A stretch of DNA of 64,000 nucleotides from Ailanthus altissimus (taxonomy: Eukaryota > Streptophyta > Magnoliopsida > Sapindales > Simaroubaceae), in contig OX327683.1 of assembly GCA_946807835.1 (NCBI GenBank), forward strand, positions 13,087,001 through 13,151,000. Reading direction: 5' to 3'. This document shows, piece after piece, positions 1-10,099 of the stretch. The translations under genes and the position numbers were made by a program. Every line of letters begins with the position of its first letter. Position 1 is the first letter of the stretch. Under the pieces are notes generated by a model. The model was not told where the DNA came from. It searched no databases and worked only from the letters and a program-made list of their open reading frames with translations.

Positions 1-1520
1 GTAGCACCATGAAACATTAAGTCATTTAGTCGTGTTACGTAACAAGCTCTTACTAAATAAGGTTCAGACCAAGGATTTTGGCCATCCTGAGGGGGTAGAT
101 GTTCAACCCAGCCCTATTCTACTATTGTTGTTGATCATCATTGCTTTGTGGATCTAAATCACCATCTCAAGATGGAAGATATGCTGTTGGTTTGCTCCTG
201 GCCCCTGCTTCGAGTGGAGCAGCTCTGCCATTTCTACTATTTTATAATAACTAGTGGTTTTCTATGAAAATTGTAAATACTACACTAGTGTGGCTACTGG
301 ACTCGATGACCTCCTTGACATTATACAGAAAAATGATATGCTAAATGCACTAAGATTTCTAGTTGGGTAGATGGCTACTATTCTTCTAAGTTGAGTTAGA
401 CTGGGAAAGGAAACTGAGAAGGAAGACTAGATAATCTAGAACAAAAAAGATTACTTCTCGTGATAAGCTATTTGAAGGAATCTTTTGCTGTATGGCCTCT
501 TAAGCTTCTACAAATCTATTTCCCTTTGAGATTTAACAAACAAATAAGGGGAAACATGAACAGACAGCTTTTTGCCTTTCTGCTTCAAAGAAAGAGGTGG
601 GGAGAACTATCAGTTGGAGCACCCAAAAAGCTTGAGAAATGTCTATTTTAAGCCTACATATCCGCTACCCTCATTGATTCTCTCATAAGGTGATCAAACA
701 AATAAGTCTTCCTCGATCTCTGTGGATGTGTAATGCCAGTCAAGGTATAGAAAAATCTATCAAGTTAGCGTATCAAAATCATTCCGTAGTGGACTAGCCC
801 TAGCGGCGAAAGTAATTCAGCTAGAATAACTCTAGGCGGCATACTAAATTAGTGAAGGAAGAACATGTAACTAAAGCGCTCCAATCAAATGAGTACTAAG
901 CCCACACAGCGTTTTTGTTGATTTTGTTGGATTGGGTAATAGATAAACCAACAAAAAGTATTGGCTTGCTGTCCCTAGTGCATTCAACTCAAGCAGCTCA
1001 GTTTGCTTTCCGAACTCTAACTAGCAAATTGTAGCATGAAACTAGTTTATTTCATTTGATATAGTGGTTCGATTGCCTAGTGGAAGCCCTTAGGCACTTC
1101 ATTCTAGCGTATGCTCGGCTCCTCTGCCAATTACCACAGTGCGAAATGTGCAAGGGTGACCCAACTCACACCAACTAAACCATACAATACAATCTTTCTA
1201 AGAAGGAAAGATTTGGAACCGGAGCAGCGATAGAGCTGCATAATGCATACTTTCTTGAGCAAGTGCTCTGCTTGGACTAATTCAAAAGTGGAGATTAAAC
1301 TACCCAAAAAGAATAAATCAGATTCTTCTTCATCTTCTTCAAGCTTCCCACAAAACTTGATGCATGGGTAGTTTTGAATTCTTTGGCCTGCTTTGTCAGT
1401 GACTAATTTGGACTACTGGATAGGGATCCATATTCGGCTATTGCTGAATTCATACTTCGAATATTCATACTTATAATTTAAATTATTAAGAAATTACTTC
1501 TAGGGATCATTACTAAGAAT
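1..1520. other. Unassigned DNA, no gene recognised
   Basis: I find no supported gene here. The short open frames are under 70 codons and match no family I recognise. The texture (moderate GC, short purine-rich blocks) resembles plant mitochondrial spacer, but I could not match any mitochondrial gene, so that origin is only a suspicion. On the minus strand near 630-660 a short Leu-Lys-Ile-Asp-Ile-Ser reading resembles the start of a LINE RT motif, too short to call. Confidence 0.35.
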
Positions 1521-1522
1521 AG

Positions 1523-1730
1523 ATTTGGATGCCTATAAATTAGTACCAACAATTCTCACTTTTCCAGCGAAGAAAACACTTGGCATAGTTGCTCACTCTC
1601 CTTTACCACCTCCCTCACAACAAGGTGAATTTGGATGCCTATAAATCAGTACCAACAACTCTCACTTTTCTGGCGGAGAAAACACATGGCACAGTTGCTC
1701 ACTCTCCTTTACCACCTCCCTCACAGCAAG
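1523..1730. repeat. 106-bp tandem duplication
   Basis: Two adjacent copies, 1523-1624 and 1629-1730, start with the same word (atttggatgcctataaat) and end with the same run (cctcacarcaag). The period is 106 bp with only scattered substitutions. The second copy falls inside a 149-codon open frame (1589-2038) that I do not consider a real gene. Confidence 0.8.
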
Positions 1731-2227
1731 TTTCACTTGCCAATCAAAGAAAATTCCTCATTAGTTTGTCCAGCTCTTTGAGGATACTTCAAGAGACTGG
1801 AAGAGCTAGGAAAGAATGGACTAGAATACTTGCTAAAACATGCTTTATCAGAACCAACCTCCCTACGAAGGATAGTCACTTACCTTTCCCACCACAGAGT
1901 CTCTTTCTAACTGAGTCCAGCTGTGGTAAAATATCCTCTTTAGAGCTTCTTGGAAGAGCGAAACACCAAGAGAAAGTCATTGAGAACTTGCTCTTGGACA
2001 TGCTTGTTACTACAAGGCTGCATACGACTAAGAAATAAGTGGCTTTTGGCAATATTGAAATGCTGCCCAGATCTGATACTTCAGAAGAAGTTAAAGAGCC
2101 TTTATACGGATGCATGCATGAAAAGTAAATTATCATTCAAAAAAACAAATGAATGGCAAACCAGGTCTTGGCTGAACTGAGAGTGGGGTAATCAAACCTC
2201 GAGATACCATTTGAGTGATATTCTAAC

Positions 2228-2476
2228 TTAGAACTTCTTTTGCAATGATGAAAAGATAGGCGAAAAGAGGGTCCCTTTAGCACCACATTTCAGGGAGAAG
2301 AAGCCACTGTGTTGACGGTTTATTAAGACTGAACCTCTCGATGTGCCGACACACTGCAGGACCAGCTCAATCCATTCTGAGAAGAAGCCCATCTTGGCCA
2401 GGTTCTTGAGAAGAAAATGATAGTTTAGCTTATCAAAGGCTTTAGAAATGTCTAGTTTAAGACTAAGACAGAGCAA
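2228..2476 (-). pseudogene. LINE (non-LTR) reverse transcriptase fragment
   Basis: This minus-strand frame of 82 codons reads like the central fingers/palm part of a plant L1-type LINE reverse transcriptase. It has a Leu-Lys-Leu-Asp-Ile-Ser-Lys-Ala-Phe-Asp core, then a Trp-Ile-x-Leu-Val-Leu-Gln-Cys-Val block, then a glycine-rich stretch like the usual RQG-x-PLSP motif, here degraded. A full LINE ORF2 exceeds 1200 residues. Neither the endonuclease nor the catalytic FADD box is visible next to it, so this is a dead fragment. Confidence 0.65.
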
Positions 2477-2730
2477 CCACCTGGAAGTTTGAGCTTAAGT
2501 ATGCCTTGCCATCTCCAGTAGCTAGGTTCTTCCCTTATAAAAAAATATTAAAGACGATAACATGTAAAATTGAATGTGAATTAGATGATTTTTCTTTGAG
2601 ATTGGCAATTAATGCACTAACATCAAATACAAGAGATGAGATAGAGATTGAATCATTTCCTGTGATTCAAAAGAAGAAAGCAGACCAAAGCCCTTGCATA
2701 GTGATAGTTACCCAAATATTTATTGTTTAA

Positions 2731-4092
2731 AACTATCCAATCGATAGGATTCCATTCCTAAGAAGGTTTTGTGGGTGTGTAGGAACTTGATCTATTTGAA
2801 TAGCCACCAGACATGCTGTTATGGAATTCGAAGGTCATCCGCTCAAGACTGCCTTATTTAAATAGCTGGAATCTTTATCTGAGCTAGTCAAAATTTAGGA
2901 CAAGAAGGCCAGGCCGATAGCCAAGTCATATGTAATGATTGCACCCTCCTTGGTGTGGTTTTGATTTTCTTCAATTTAATGCTCTCCTGATTGAAGAAAA
3001 TAAAAAGAATAGGAATAACTGACCCGAAGACCTTGGTTATTAAAAGGAATAGGAATAGCTGACCCCTTCTTAAGTAAAAGAGTTGAATTACTATAACTCT
3101 GTTCCCTTATAGCTAGAAATTCTTTCTTACTTAGCTTAATTATCCTACCCCATTTTTGGAGTCAATTCCTTTTAGAATTCTACTTTTGACTTTTTCTTTC
3201 TTCTTTCGCATCCTGTTCAAATCATTAATTCCATCAGTTTCTGCTTCATTGGTACCAACTCAATCGCTCGCAGAAAAGATTTCTTTTTCTTTATGATCTG
3301 GAATCCATATAATCTAAATAGGAATTCTTGTAGAATAAAGCTCTGCAAGATTTTGAATATGACCCCAAAAAAAGTATAGGCTTAACAATAGTGGTGATAG
3401 TTCAGTTATCAAAGAAAATGTCCCAATGAAATTCACATTTAATGTCGCTAACCCATGGTGGACAGAGATAAGAGGTGATGAGAAAGGTACCTCCACATTT
3501 CTAACCTTGGAAGATGAGACGTTGATCAACCTTTTCCATGCCTAGTCTCAGTTTTGGTTAAGGACCTAGAGCTGGCTATGGATTTATAGCCAGCCCGTTA
3601 CATCTAATTCATTGAGGTTGATCTTAAAGTTATGGTCTATCTCGTACCAGTAGTCTCTATTTATTCACCCTAAGAATATCCTTGCTTTTATAGGATAGAT
3701 TTAAGAGTTATTATCATGAATTTCATTAAGGTATCACCTAATTTCATCAATGTACACTAGTTTAAGAAATAAACCGTAATGTCCGATTGTAAAAACATTT
3801 AATGTTAGAATTAATTTAAAAAAAATAATATAATCATTTCAATATTAAATTGTCCAAACACACTAATTTCATGTTAAAACATACTTATCCCCATGTCCAA
3901 ACACCTTATTCCCATGTCCAAACAGTTTTTTCTAACGTCAATACTAAATCATATCATTTCTCTACAATCAAAACTAGTTAACTTTTTACATCAAAATTAA
4001 ACAAATTAATTTTTTAGCAGAAATAAAAAAAGAATTCAAACAAAATCATAAAAATTAAAGAAGCCTTAATTTCTTTTTCACTGTCAAAAGTC
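2731..4092. other. Unassigned spacer
   Basis: There is no supported gene. The block at 3760-4080 is very AT-rich and contains two near copies of a short unit around atgtccaaacacctta (about 3893-3930), a pattern seen in small non-autonomous DNA elements. I could not find paired terminal inverted repeats to prove it. A 71-codon minus-strand frame at 3314-3529 is unrecognised. Confidence 0.3.
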
Positions 4093-4179
4093 GGCCGAAA
4101 TACAAGATCAGATTTGTAAATCCTTTCCTAAAATCAAGGATACTTCTAGTGAAGTATGTACTCTTAATGAAGAGACTTT

Positions 4180-5290
4180 TGAGGGAATTAAAGTCAGCTC
4201 TAGTTCAACTCAAGAACCTGTTTATTGAGTGAAAATTCCACCAGAAATTATGCTTGATTCCTCCGAGAAACCAAGTAGCCGTAGCCCTTTGGATACAGGA
4301 TACTCTAATATTATGGTTCTTAAAGCTAATAGCTTTGAAAGAGATAAAGAACTTTTGAAAAAGCATTTTTATTCAAAGAAAAGCAAGAAGTAAAACAATG
4401 GTTTGTAAAGCACATGTTGTTCTATGCAACAACATCAAAGCTCAAAGGAAATTCATATCGACTTATTGTTTCGTTCATATTAACTGGATTTGTAGGCCAA
4501 CTTCAAGGTTGGTTGGATTCAGTTTTATCACCCAAAGCTTAAGAAGAAATTTTATCAATTGTTAAAGCAGCAATTATTACCATACAAGATGCATTAGAGC
4601 AAAAAATACAACAAACTCAAATTGAGGAAGATGCGGTTAGTACACTAATATATTCTAAAATTAAGCACTTAATTGGTAATAATAATTTACCAATAGGATT
4701 TAGATATGATTAACTCAACAAGTTGAGATACATCCATGTCCCATTCCAAGTGGTATAGAGGTGTATTCTTTTCCAAAGTCTTCGCCAAAATAAATGCTAA
4801 TGCTGACTATTAGAAAGAACGTTTTGTAGATTGAATTCCAAAGTTAATAGCAAAAAAGTTCAAGATGAAGTTGAGAGAAAGACATGGAGGACAAATTCTG
4901 TTACACTTATTAAGAATTAGCTTCTAAGATAGTCAAGGTAGGTTTAGAAATTTGCAATTAGAATAAAATTCAAAAACAGTTGCAGATTGAAAGAGAAACT
5001 AAAGCATTGATGAGATTTCCGTGCCTAATACGACTATACAACATTTTAGCCTACGGAGAACCAAAATGTTCTTCAAAAACCTAAAACTAAAAGATTTGTT
5101 GAGAGACACTTCAAATCGAAGCAAGACTTTAGAAAGCTATATGTAAAGAGAAAATTCTTCAATTAAACTCTTCAGAAGCAGCCTTTAATAAAAGGTCTAA
5201 AAGGATTCCTACTTATTATAAGTGTGAAAATAAAGGCCAATATGCATCAAATTTTGTAAAAAATAAAAAATTTCTCTAATCAAAGATAAA
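4180..5290 (+). pseudogene. Pararetroviral coat-protein and zinc-knuckle region, decayed
   Basis: Read across frames, this stretch carries coat-like segments of plant pararetroviruses: a Trp-Tyr-x-Gly-Val-Phe block near 4750, a Lys-Glu-Arg-Phe segment near 4810 and a basic Leu-Arg-Glu-Arg segment near 4870. At about 5217-5260 lies the remains of a CCHC zinc knuckle (Tyr-Lys-Cys-Glu-x-Lys-Gly-Gln-Tyr-Ala-Ser-Asn) in which later ligands are lost. In the family this part binds and packages nucleic acid. No open frame longer than a few dozen codons survives. Assignment rests on position just upstream of the RT and on motif wording. Confidence 0.6.
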
Positions 5291-5320
5291 AGGCCTAAAA
5301 AGAGGCTTTAATGGTAAGCC

Positions 5321-6650
5321 TTGTTAGATGAAAGAGACAATAAAATGGAAGAATTTTATGAACTTTCAAAAGTTGAATCATCTCAACTCTTTACTGAAGT
5401 GAGTGAGGACGAATGTCAATGCACAGGAGAAGATAATGAATATATTAGCTTAATAAATGCTTTGAAAGTAAATTATCAACTAATATTCAAGAATTCATAC
5501 AGTAAAGATGAATTCTATTGCAAAGAATTCATATAGCTAAAGTTTTCTCAAAATTTGACATGAAGAGTGTATATTGGCAAATTTAAATTACCGAAACGGA
5601 CCACTATAAGACAGCCTTTACAATTCCTTTTAGTCATTAAGAATGGAATATTATGTCATTCGAGCTAAAAAATGCCCCCTCTGAATTCCAACACATTATA
5701 AATGACATATTTAATCCCTATATAGATTTTATTATCGTTTATATTAACATATTAGTCTTTCTAATAATATTGGACAACACTGAAAGCATTTAAATCACTT
5801 CCTAAAGGTAATCAAATGGGAAGGATTAGTTATGTCTGCTAGAAAAATGAAACTTTTTCAAACATCAGTTCACCTTTTGGGGCATAACATTAGTCAATGG
5901 TCAATTATCCCTATTGGTGCTATAGAATTTACAGAAAAATCTCCTGATGAAATAAGAGATAAAAAAGCAACTACAAATACTTTTAGGAAGTCTAAATTAC
6001 ATTTTTCTATAAAAAATCTTTCGCTAGATACAAAATCGTTATATGAGAGACTTAAGAAAAATCCTCTAGAATGGGATGAGTTCTGCACTGAAGCAGTGAG
6101 AAAAATAAAAGTTAAACTAAAGAGTTGCTTTGTATAAACCTTCCTCACTCAACCGCACCAAAAATCATTGAAATGGATGTTCTGAGTTAGGATATGGAGG
6201 TATCTTCAAACAGATTATAGACGAAAAAGAGAATCTAATTCGTTTAACTTCAGGAACGTGGAATCAACTCAGCGACATTATGCTACTATTAAGAAAGAAA
6301 TTCTTTCTGTGGTACTATGTATTATGAAATTTCAAGATGACCTTAATAAAAAATTTCTTCTTAGAGTAGATTGCAAGAGTGCCAAAGAAATTCTTCATAA
6401 AGTTGTTAAAAATTTAGTACCTAAACAAATATTGAATTTATATATTTACACGATGGCAAGCTTTGCTTGTAAACTTTGAATATGATATTTAGTTTATTAA
6501 AGGAAACAGTAATAGTTTACAGTTTATTAAACAAATGCGGAAGAATTTCCATTTAAATCATTAGTCACCAAAGAGATAATGATAATAAAAAATGATCATA
6601 AAAATAGAAGTATTCCAAAAATTACTGATATTTATTTGTGAGATTACTTT
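5321..6650 (+). pseudogene. Pararetroviral protease/RT/RNase H region, decayed
   Basis: At 5555-5760 an almost continuous frame shows caulimovirid-type RT: Phe-Asp-Met-Lys-Ser, Trp-Gln-Ile, then Thr-Ala-Phe-Thr-Ile-Pro-Phe, then Leu-Lys-Asn-Ala-Pro-Ser. The catalytic box at 5740-5748 reads Tyr-Ile-Asn, so the usual Tyr-x-Asp-Asp aspartates are gone. The connection domain continues at 5832-6137. RNase H follows at 6258-6480 (Gln-Arg-His-Tyr-Ala-Thr-Ile-Lys-Lys-Glu and Val-Asp-Cys-Lys-Ser-Ala-Lys). The upstream 71-codon piece at 5321-5536 sits where the aspartic protease would be, but I see no Asp-Thr/Ser-Gly. The wording separates this from the gypsy RTs elsewhere in the window. Confidence 0.8.
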
Positions 6651-6659
6651 TCTCCTTTC

Positions 6660-7250
6660 ATGTTTTCGAAAAACCGGTACTACTTTAAAAAAGTACTAGA
6701 AGAAACTGAGTCAATCAAATTGACGCACAATCTTTCTAAGGTGGACATTACTTATTCAACATTTTTCATCACTAATGTAATTTTCACAGGAGATAGGGGT
6801 TATAACTGCAACAAGCTTAGAGAATTAAAGGATAGTAACGTTCGATCTCACCTATTCAGTTTCTTTGATTTTATGCAAGCTTGGGAAAATTTCCTACATT
6901 GTCAAAATGTTAAATTATCCTACAATTTTTTTTTATCAAGTTCAAATTAAAAAACCCAAATTTTGACATTCCAAATTAGTTTAAAGAATAGTAATTCCAA
7001 CGGGGAGCTTTTGAAGAAATCTTTCCTCTTGAAGTTTATCAGTCATTTATAAAATTTTGGAATAAAAATCAATATGTAATAACCACAAAAGCAAATGCAC
7101 TTCTTTATTTCATATCATTTTATGAAATACCATGGATTATTAGGTGAATCTACGATTTATCTGATCAAATGGCTAATAGCCCAATAACTCCAAAACTTCT
7201 TAGAATATCTCAGTTTGTTGGTGGCTAAAATATAATTACAACCATCTGAA
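6660..7250 (+). pseudogene. Pararetroviral region downstream of RNase H, unassigned function
   Basis: A 96-codon frame at 6660-6950, followed by frameshifted but readable Trp- and Phe-rich sequence to about 7250, lies between RNase H and the promoter-like region. Its position fits the small downstream reading frame of some endogenous caulimovirids. Segments such as Phe-Trp-Asn-Lys-Asn and Ile-Pro-Trp-Ile support real protein ancestry rather than random spacer. I do not know its function and do not propose one. Confidence 0.45.
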
Positions 7251-7508
7251 GCTAAAAATGTTTTAACCATGTTTTCTAAAGCTTAGTTTAAGTGTTCTAA
7301 TGGAAATTTATATGTCAGACCCACTTAAGTTATTCAGTGATATATCTTCAATAATAAAACATAAGAGAAAGGGATTATTAGAAGACAAAATAAAAAAAGC
7401 GAATTGAACAGGCCCTTTCAAATTTATAATCAAAGTCAGACTCTGACCCAGCCTATGATCCCACTGGAGGGTCAATGGCCCAAGACCCATCCCAGATCTA
7501 ATCATAAA

Positions 7509-7766
7509 AAATGACGCAACAAAAATATTGGCGTGGGAAAGTGGATAGAACTTGTCAAAAGCAAGTGGTGCCAACAAATGCAAGCAGTGCTGAGATCTTT
7601 TAAGCATGCAGTACCAATAAAAGCAAGCGGTGCAGAGACCTTTAAAGCAAGCGGTGCTAACATCAGTACTGATAGTAATAGTAGCTTAGAAGCAGTGCTG
7701 TAAACTTATCTCTTGTTATGTAAAAGTAGAACTCAGATTTTGAGGACTGCCTAAGCCTATAAAAGG
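7509..7766 (+). promoter_or_regulatory. Pararetroviral full-length-transcript promoter, remnant
   Basis: A TATA motif (ctataaaagg) lies at 7757-7766, about 290 bp before the primer site. Upstream are the 43-bp repeats and a TGACG word at 7510-7520 that recalls the as-1 element of the cauliflower mosaic virus 35S promoter. Spacing and order fit the promoter for the terminally redundant pregenomic RNA. Activity today is unknown. Confidence 0.55.
7561..7690 (+). repeat. 43-bp tandem repeat upstream of viral TATA
   Basis: The word gcaagcggtgc or a one- to three-base variant begins at 7561, 7580, 7604, 7623 and 7647, with alternating spacing of 19 and 24 bp. The real unit is therefore 43 bp, with two full copies (7561-7603, 7604-7646) and a partial third. 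It lies 70-200 bp upstream of the TATA motif, where caulimovirid promoters carry enhancer repeats. A cis-regulatory role is inference. Confidence 0.75.
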
Positions 7767-8051
7767 TAACTAAAACTCTTTATTTTAGGCATTCGAAAAA
7801 ATCTATCAGTGTTAAAAAGCAAAAATCATTCTCTCTTGTACAAATCAATTTTTGCAAAATTGAAATACATATTTCAACATCCCGCTCTTATGTAAGTTAG
7901 TTTTCCAGTTTGCTTTATGATTATAAATATGCAGCCTTCTTGTATACTTTGATTGCTTTCTTAAATATTTGTGCTTATTTTCTATTCTGTTTTGCTTTTA
8001 TTTCAATTAATTCTATTCTATTTTGCTTTGTTTTGTAAATCTTGGGCTAAT

Positions 8052-8063
8052 TGGTATTAGAGC
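8052..8063 (+). promoter_or_regulatory. tRNA-Met primer-binding site of the pararetrovirus
   Basis: The motif tggtattagagc differs by one C-to-T change from the plant initiator-tRNA-Met complementary sequence used by caulimovirids. It lies downstream of the TATA motif and upstream of the movement-protein-like region, the canonical origin of the circular map. Confidence 0.75.
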
Positions 8064-8210
8064 TAATAAGTTGGTTTAATTTTCTATTGTGAAATTTTGA
8101 GGTACGATATAGACTTCGACGAGTAGCCAATAAGTCCTTAAGTGAAAAAGTAATAAGTGCATAAATCTTTGCTAAATCAATCTAAAGTATTCTCTGATTT
8201 CGCAACTTAA

Positions 8211-9090
8211 GATGGCTAGTTTATTTAAAAATTTTAAAACTAGCCCATGTTCATATCTAACTTCAAACTTGTAAAGTAAAAAAAAAAACAAAGAAATAGT
8301 TACTATTTTTGACATAAAAACTCATTTGTAAAATTGGACAATTCTAGAATCCTCACCTTATACAATGTACAAACGAGGGTCATTTTTGTCCAAATCAGAC
8401 TACATGATAAAACAGTAGAAGAAGCGTTGCCCCTAATAGAAGGAACAACAAAATTTCAGCTTCTCCCTAAAAACTTTTTTAGCAACATTTCAGCTTCTCA
8501 ACGAAAATATGGCCTCTTGCATCTAGGAGTACTTCAAGTAGCAGTTAAGCTGTTACATAGAAAAGGTTTAAATACATATCTTTTTATAACACTTAGAGAT
8601 AAAAGGATGAACAAAGTTGAAGACTTTTTTCTAGGATGTGTTTCTTGCTCTCTTTTCGAGGATCGGTAAATTTCAATTGCTACCCCAATTTTTCTTTATA
8701 TCTATCAAATCCTATTATATAGGATGCCTTTACATTAGATATCATGTCTAGTGGATATGATATAGATCCAATAGTAATTAATATGCAATTGATTTATCGT
8801 ATATTCTATAAGAAACTGAATATTTCCTATCTAAATGTCCAAATAGAGATATTTCAAAGAGAAAATAAAGGAGAGACTACATTATTTCAAACTATTCTTC
8901 AAAAATCAGACTTGTCAATCCCTCTAAAAATTAGTTAGAAGAATGTCTCAATTCTAGATATTTAGAAATTACCATGCACAGTCCTAGTAGAATCTTTGAA
9001 AACTACTCAACTGTCTATTAATACAAAACATTATATTGGTTTGGTTGAAATTCGATTTAAGTCTAGAAAAATGAGAATATAAGATCAGGT
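8211..9090 (+). pseudogene. Pararetroviral movement-protein region, decayed
   Basis: An ATG at 8211 opens a short frame. The longest surviving pieces are 8334-8669 (111 codons) and 8744-8938 (64 codons), in different frames. Together they sit immediately after the primer site, where the 30K-type movement protein of caulimovirids begins, and contain a Leu-His-Leu-Gly-Val-Leu-Gln-Val-Ala-Val segment like the conserved core strand of that family. Frameshifts and stops break it repeatedly. The sequence after about 9078 rejoins the same map position as the left end of the integrant. Confidence 0.55.
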
Positions 9091-9121
9091 TGTTAAATCT
9101 TTTCTAAGAATATAAGAATAC

Positions 9122-10084
9122 AAAACAACTCTTGTCAATTGTATCTTATGCAACTCTTATTACTGATCCTAAATACACTTCATTCACGCTGTAGCAATAT
9201 TGGATAAGTGTATTCTAGATTAACTTGTCAATCATCAAATATATACTACCAGTATAATCCTCACGCTGTAGTAATATTGAATAATACGTTCACATATATT
9301 TGCCTCATCTAATGTTTAACTGGCATAACTTGAATCACCCCGACCAATCCCTTACACTGTAGCAATATTGGGAAAGATTGAAGTGAACCGTCTAATACTG
9401 TATTGACAAGGCGGATCATTATATAATATTATCTCGTAATATAATATTATCTATTCTGATTTAGAGAGATTTTTTTATTTTTTATTTAATTATTATAATT
9501 ATTATTACCAATAATAATTATAATAAATTTTCGCACCTCATACGAATTTAATTTCTAATTGAAATATTTATTTATGCAAACATAACTAACCCCTACCAAT
9601 AGGGCTCTCATTGTGATTAATAAGTATAAACAAATATATATACAACATTTAATGCAATGATATAACAATTATGATTGTATTAAATGAACCTCACATGTAA
9701 AAATTCTAAATTGGAGTGTGTTATTCAGAATGATCAGAGTTAAAAGTTGAATGTTATAGCATTATACAATACAGTGCTTCAAAAAAAAAAATTTTGCTTG
9801 TTTTTTTTTGTCTTCAACCTTATGTAGCCTGGGTTTCTAACTTATGAACGTACCGACGTTCAACAATGACCCTATGTTAAGCACCTTAACGCCCTAGTGT
9901 TATCACAAATAATGCCTCAGAATTATAAAATGAACGCCCCAATATTCTGTTCCTAGCGCTACAACATATTTTTTATAAAAAATCTTTTTCTACATTTTTA
10001 ACACTTCAAAATGCAATTTTCATTATTTTTAGGCATTCTAAACATTTCATATAATACTCCAACAACCCAAAAATACAATAAACA
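9122..10084. other. AT-rich unassigned region; possible leader of the X-family element
   Basis: No gene. A degenerate word (crctgtagyaatattg) recurs at 9187, 9264 and 9355. Read on the minus strand, 9840-9990 is rich in words such as ggggcgttca and tagggcgtta, also seen at 55830-56110 on the plus strand. The part nearest 10084 would be the untranslated leader of the minus-strand X element whose primer site is at 10085-10096. Confidence 0.4.
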
Positions 10085-10096
10085 TGCTCTGATACT
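10085..10096 (-). promoter_or_regulatory. Primer-binding site of the minus-strand X-family element
   Basis: On the minus strand the motif agtatcagagca follows the LTR end by a few bases. It matches the plant tRNA-Met primer site with one substitution. It shows that the 10100-12266 repeat is a true LTR with internal sequence to its left. Confidence 0.65.
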
Positions 10097-10099
10097 ACT

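Larger units (their letters stand above)
4093..9121 (+). other. Endogenous pararetrovirus (Caulimoviridae-like), degenerate and circularly permuted
   Basis: In order along the plus strand lie coat-protein-like sequence, a decayed zinc knuckle, RT, RNase H, an unassigned downstream reading frame, a promoter-like region with TATA, a tRNA-Met-type primer site and a movement-protein-like region. In a caulimovirid genome the primer site is the map origin and the movement protein comes first. The window therefore shows one genome opened between the movement and coat regions. The two ends (about 4101-4143 and 9078-9121) are similar to each other, as expected if the ends overlap on the circle. Stops and frameshifts are everywhere and the catalytic RT box is broken, so it cannot encode functional proteins. 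Florendovirus-like affiliation is inferred from single-polyprotein order and motif wording. Confidence 0.8.

Noticed and set aside
1589..2038. 149-codon open frame as a host gene
   Set aside because: It includes part of a tandem duplication, has low-complexity composition and no recognisable domain; it overlaps a minus-strand frame of equal quality.
3893..3930. MITE
   Set aside because: Two near copies of a short unit suggest one, but no terminal inverted repeats or target duplication could be defined.
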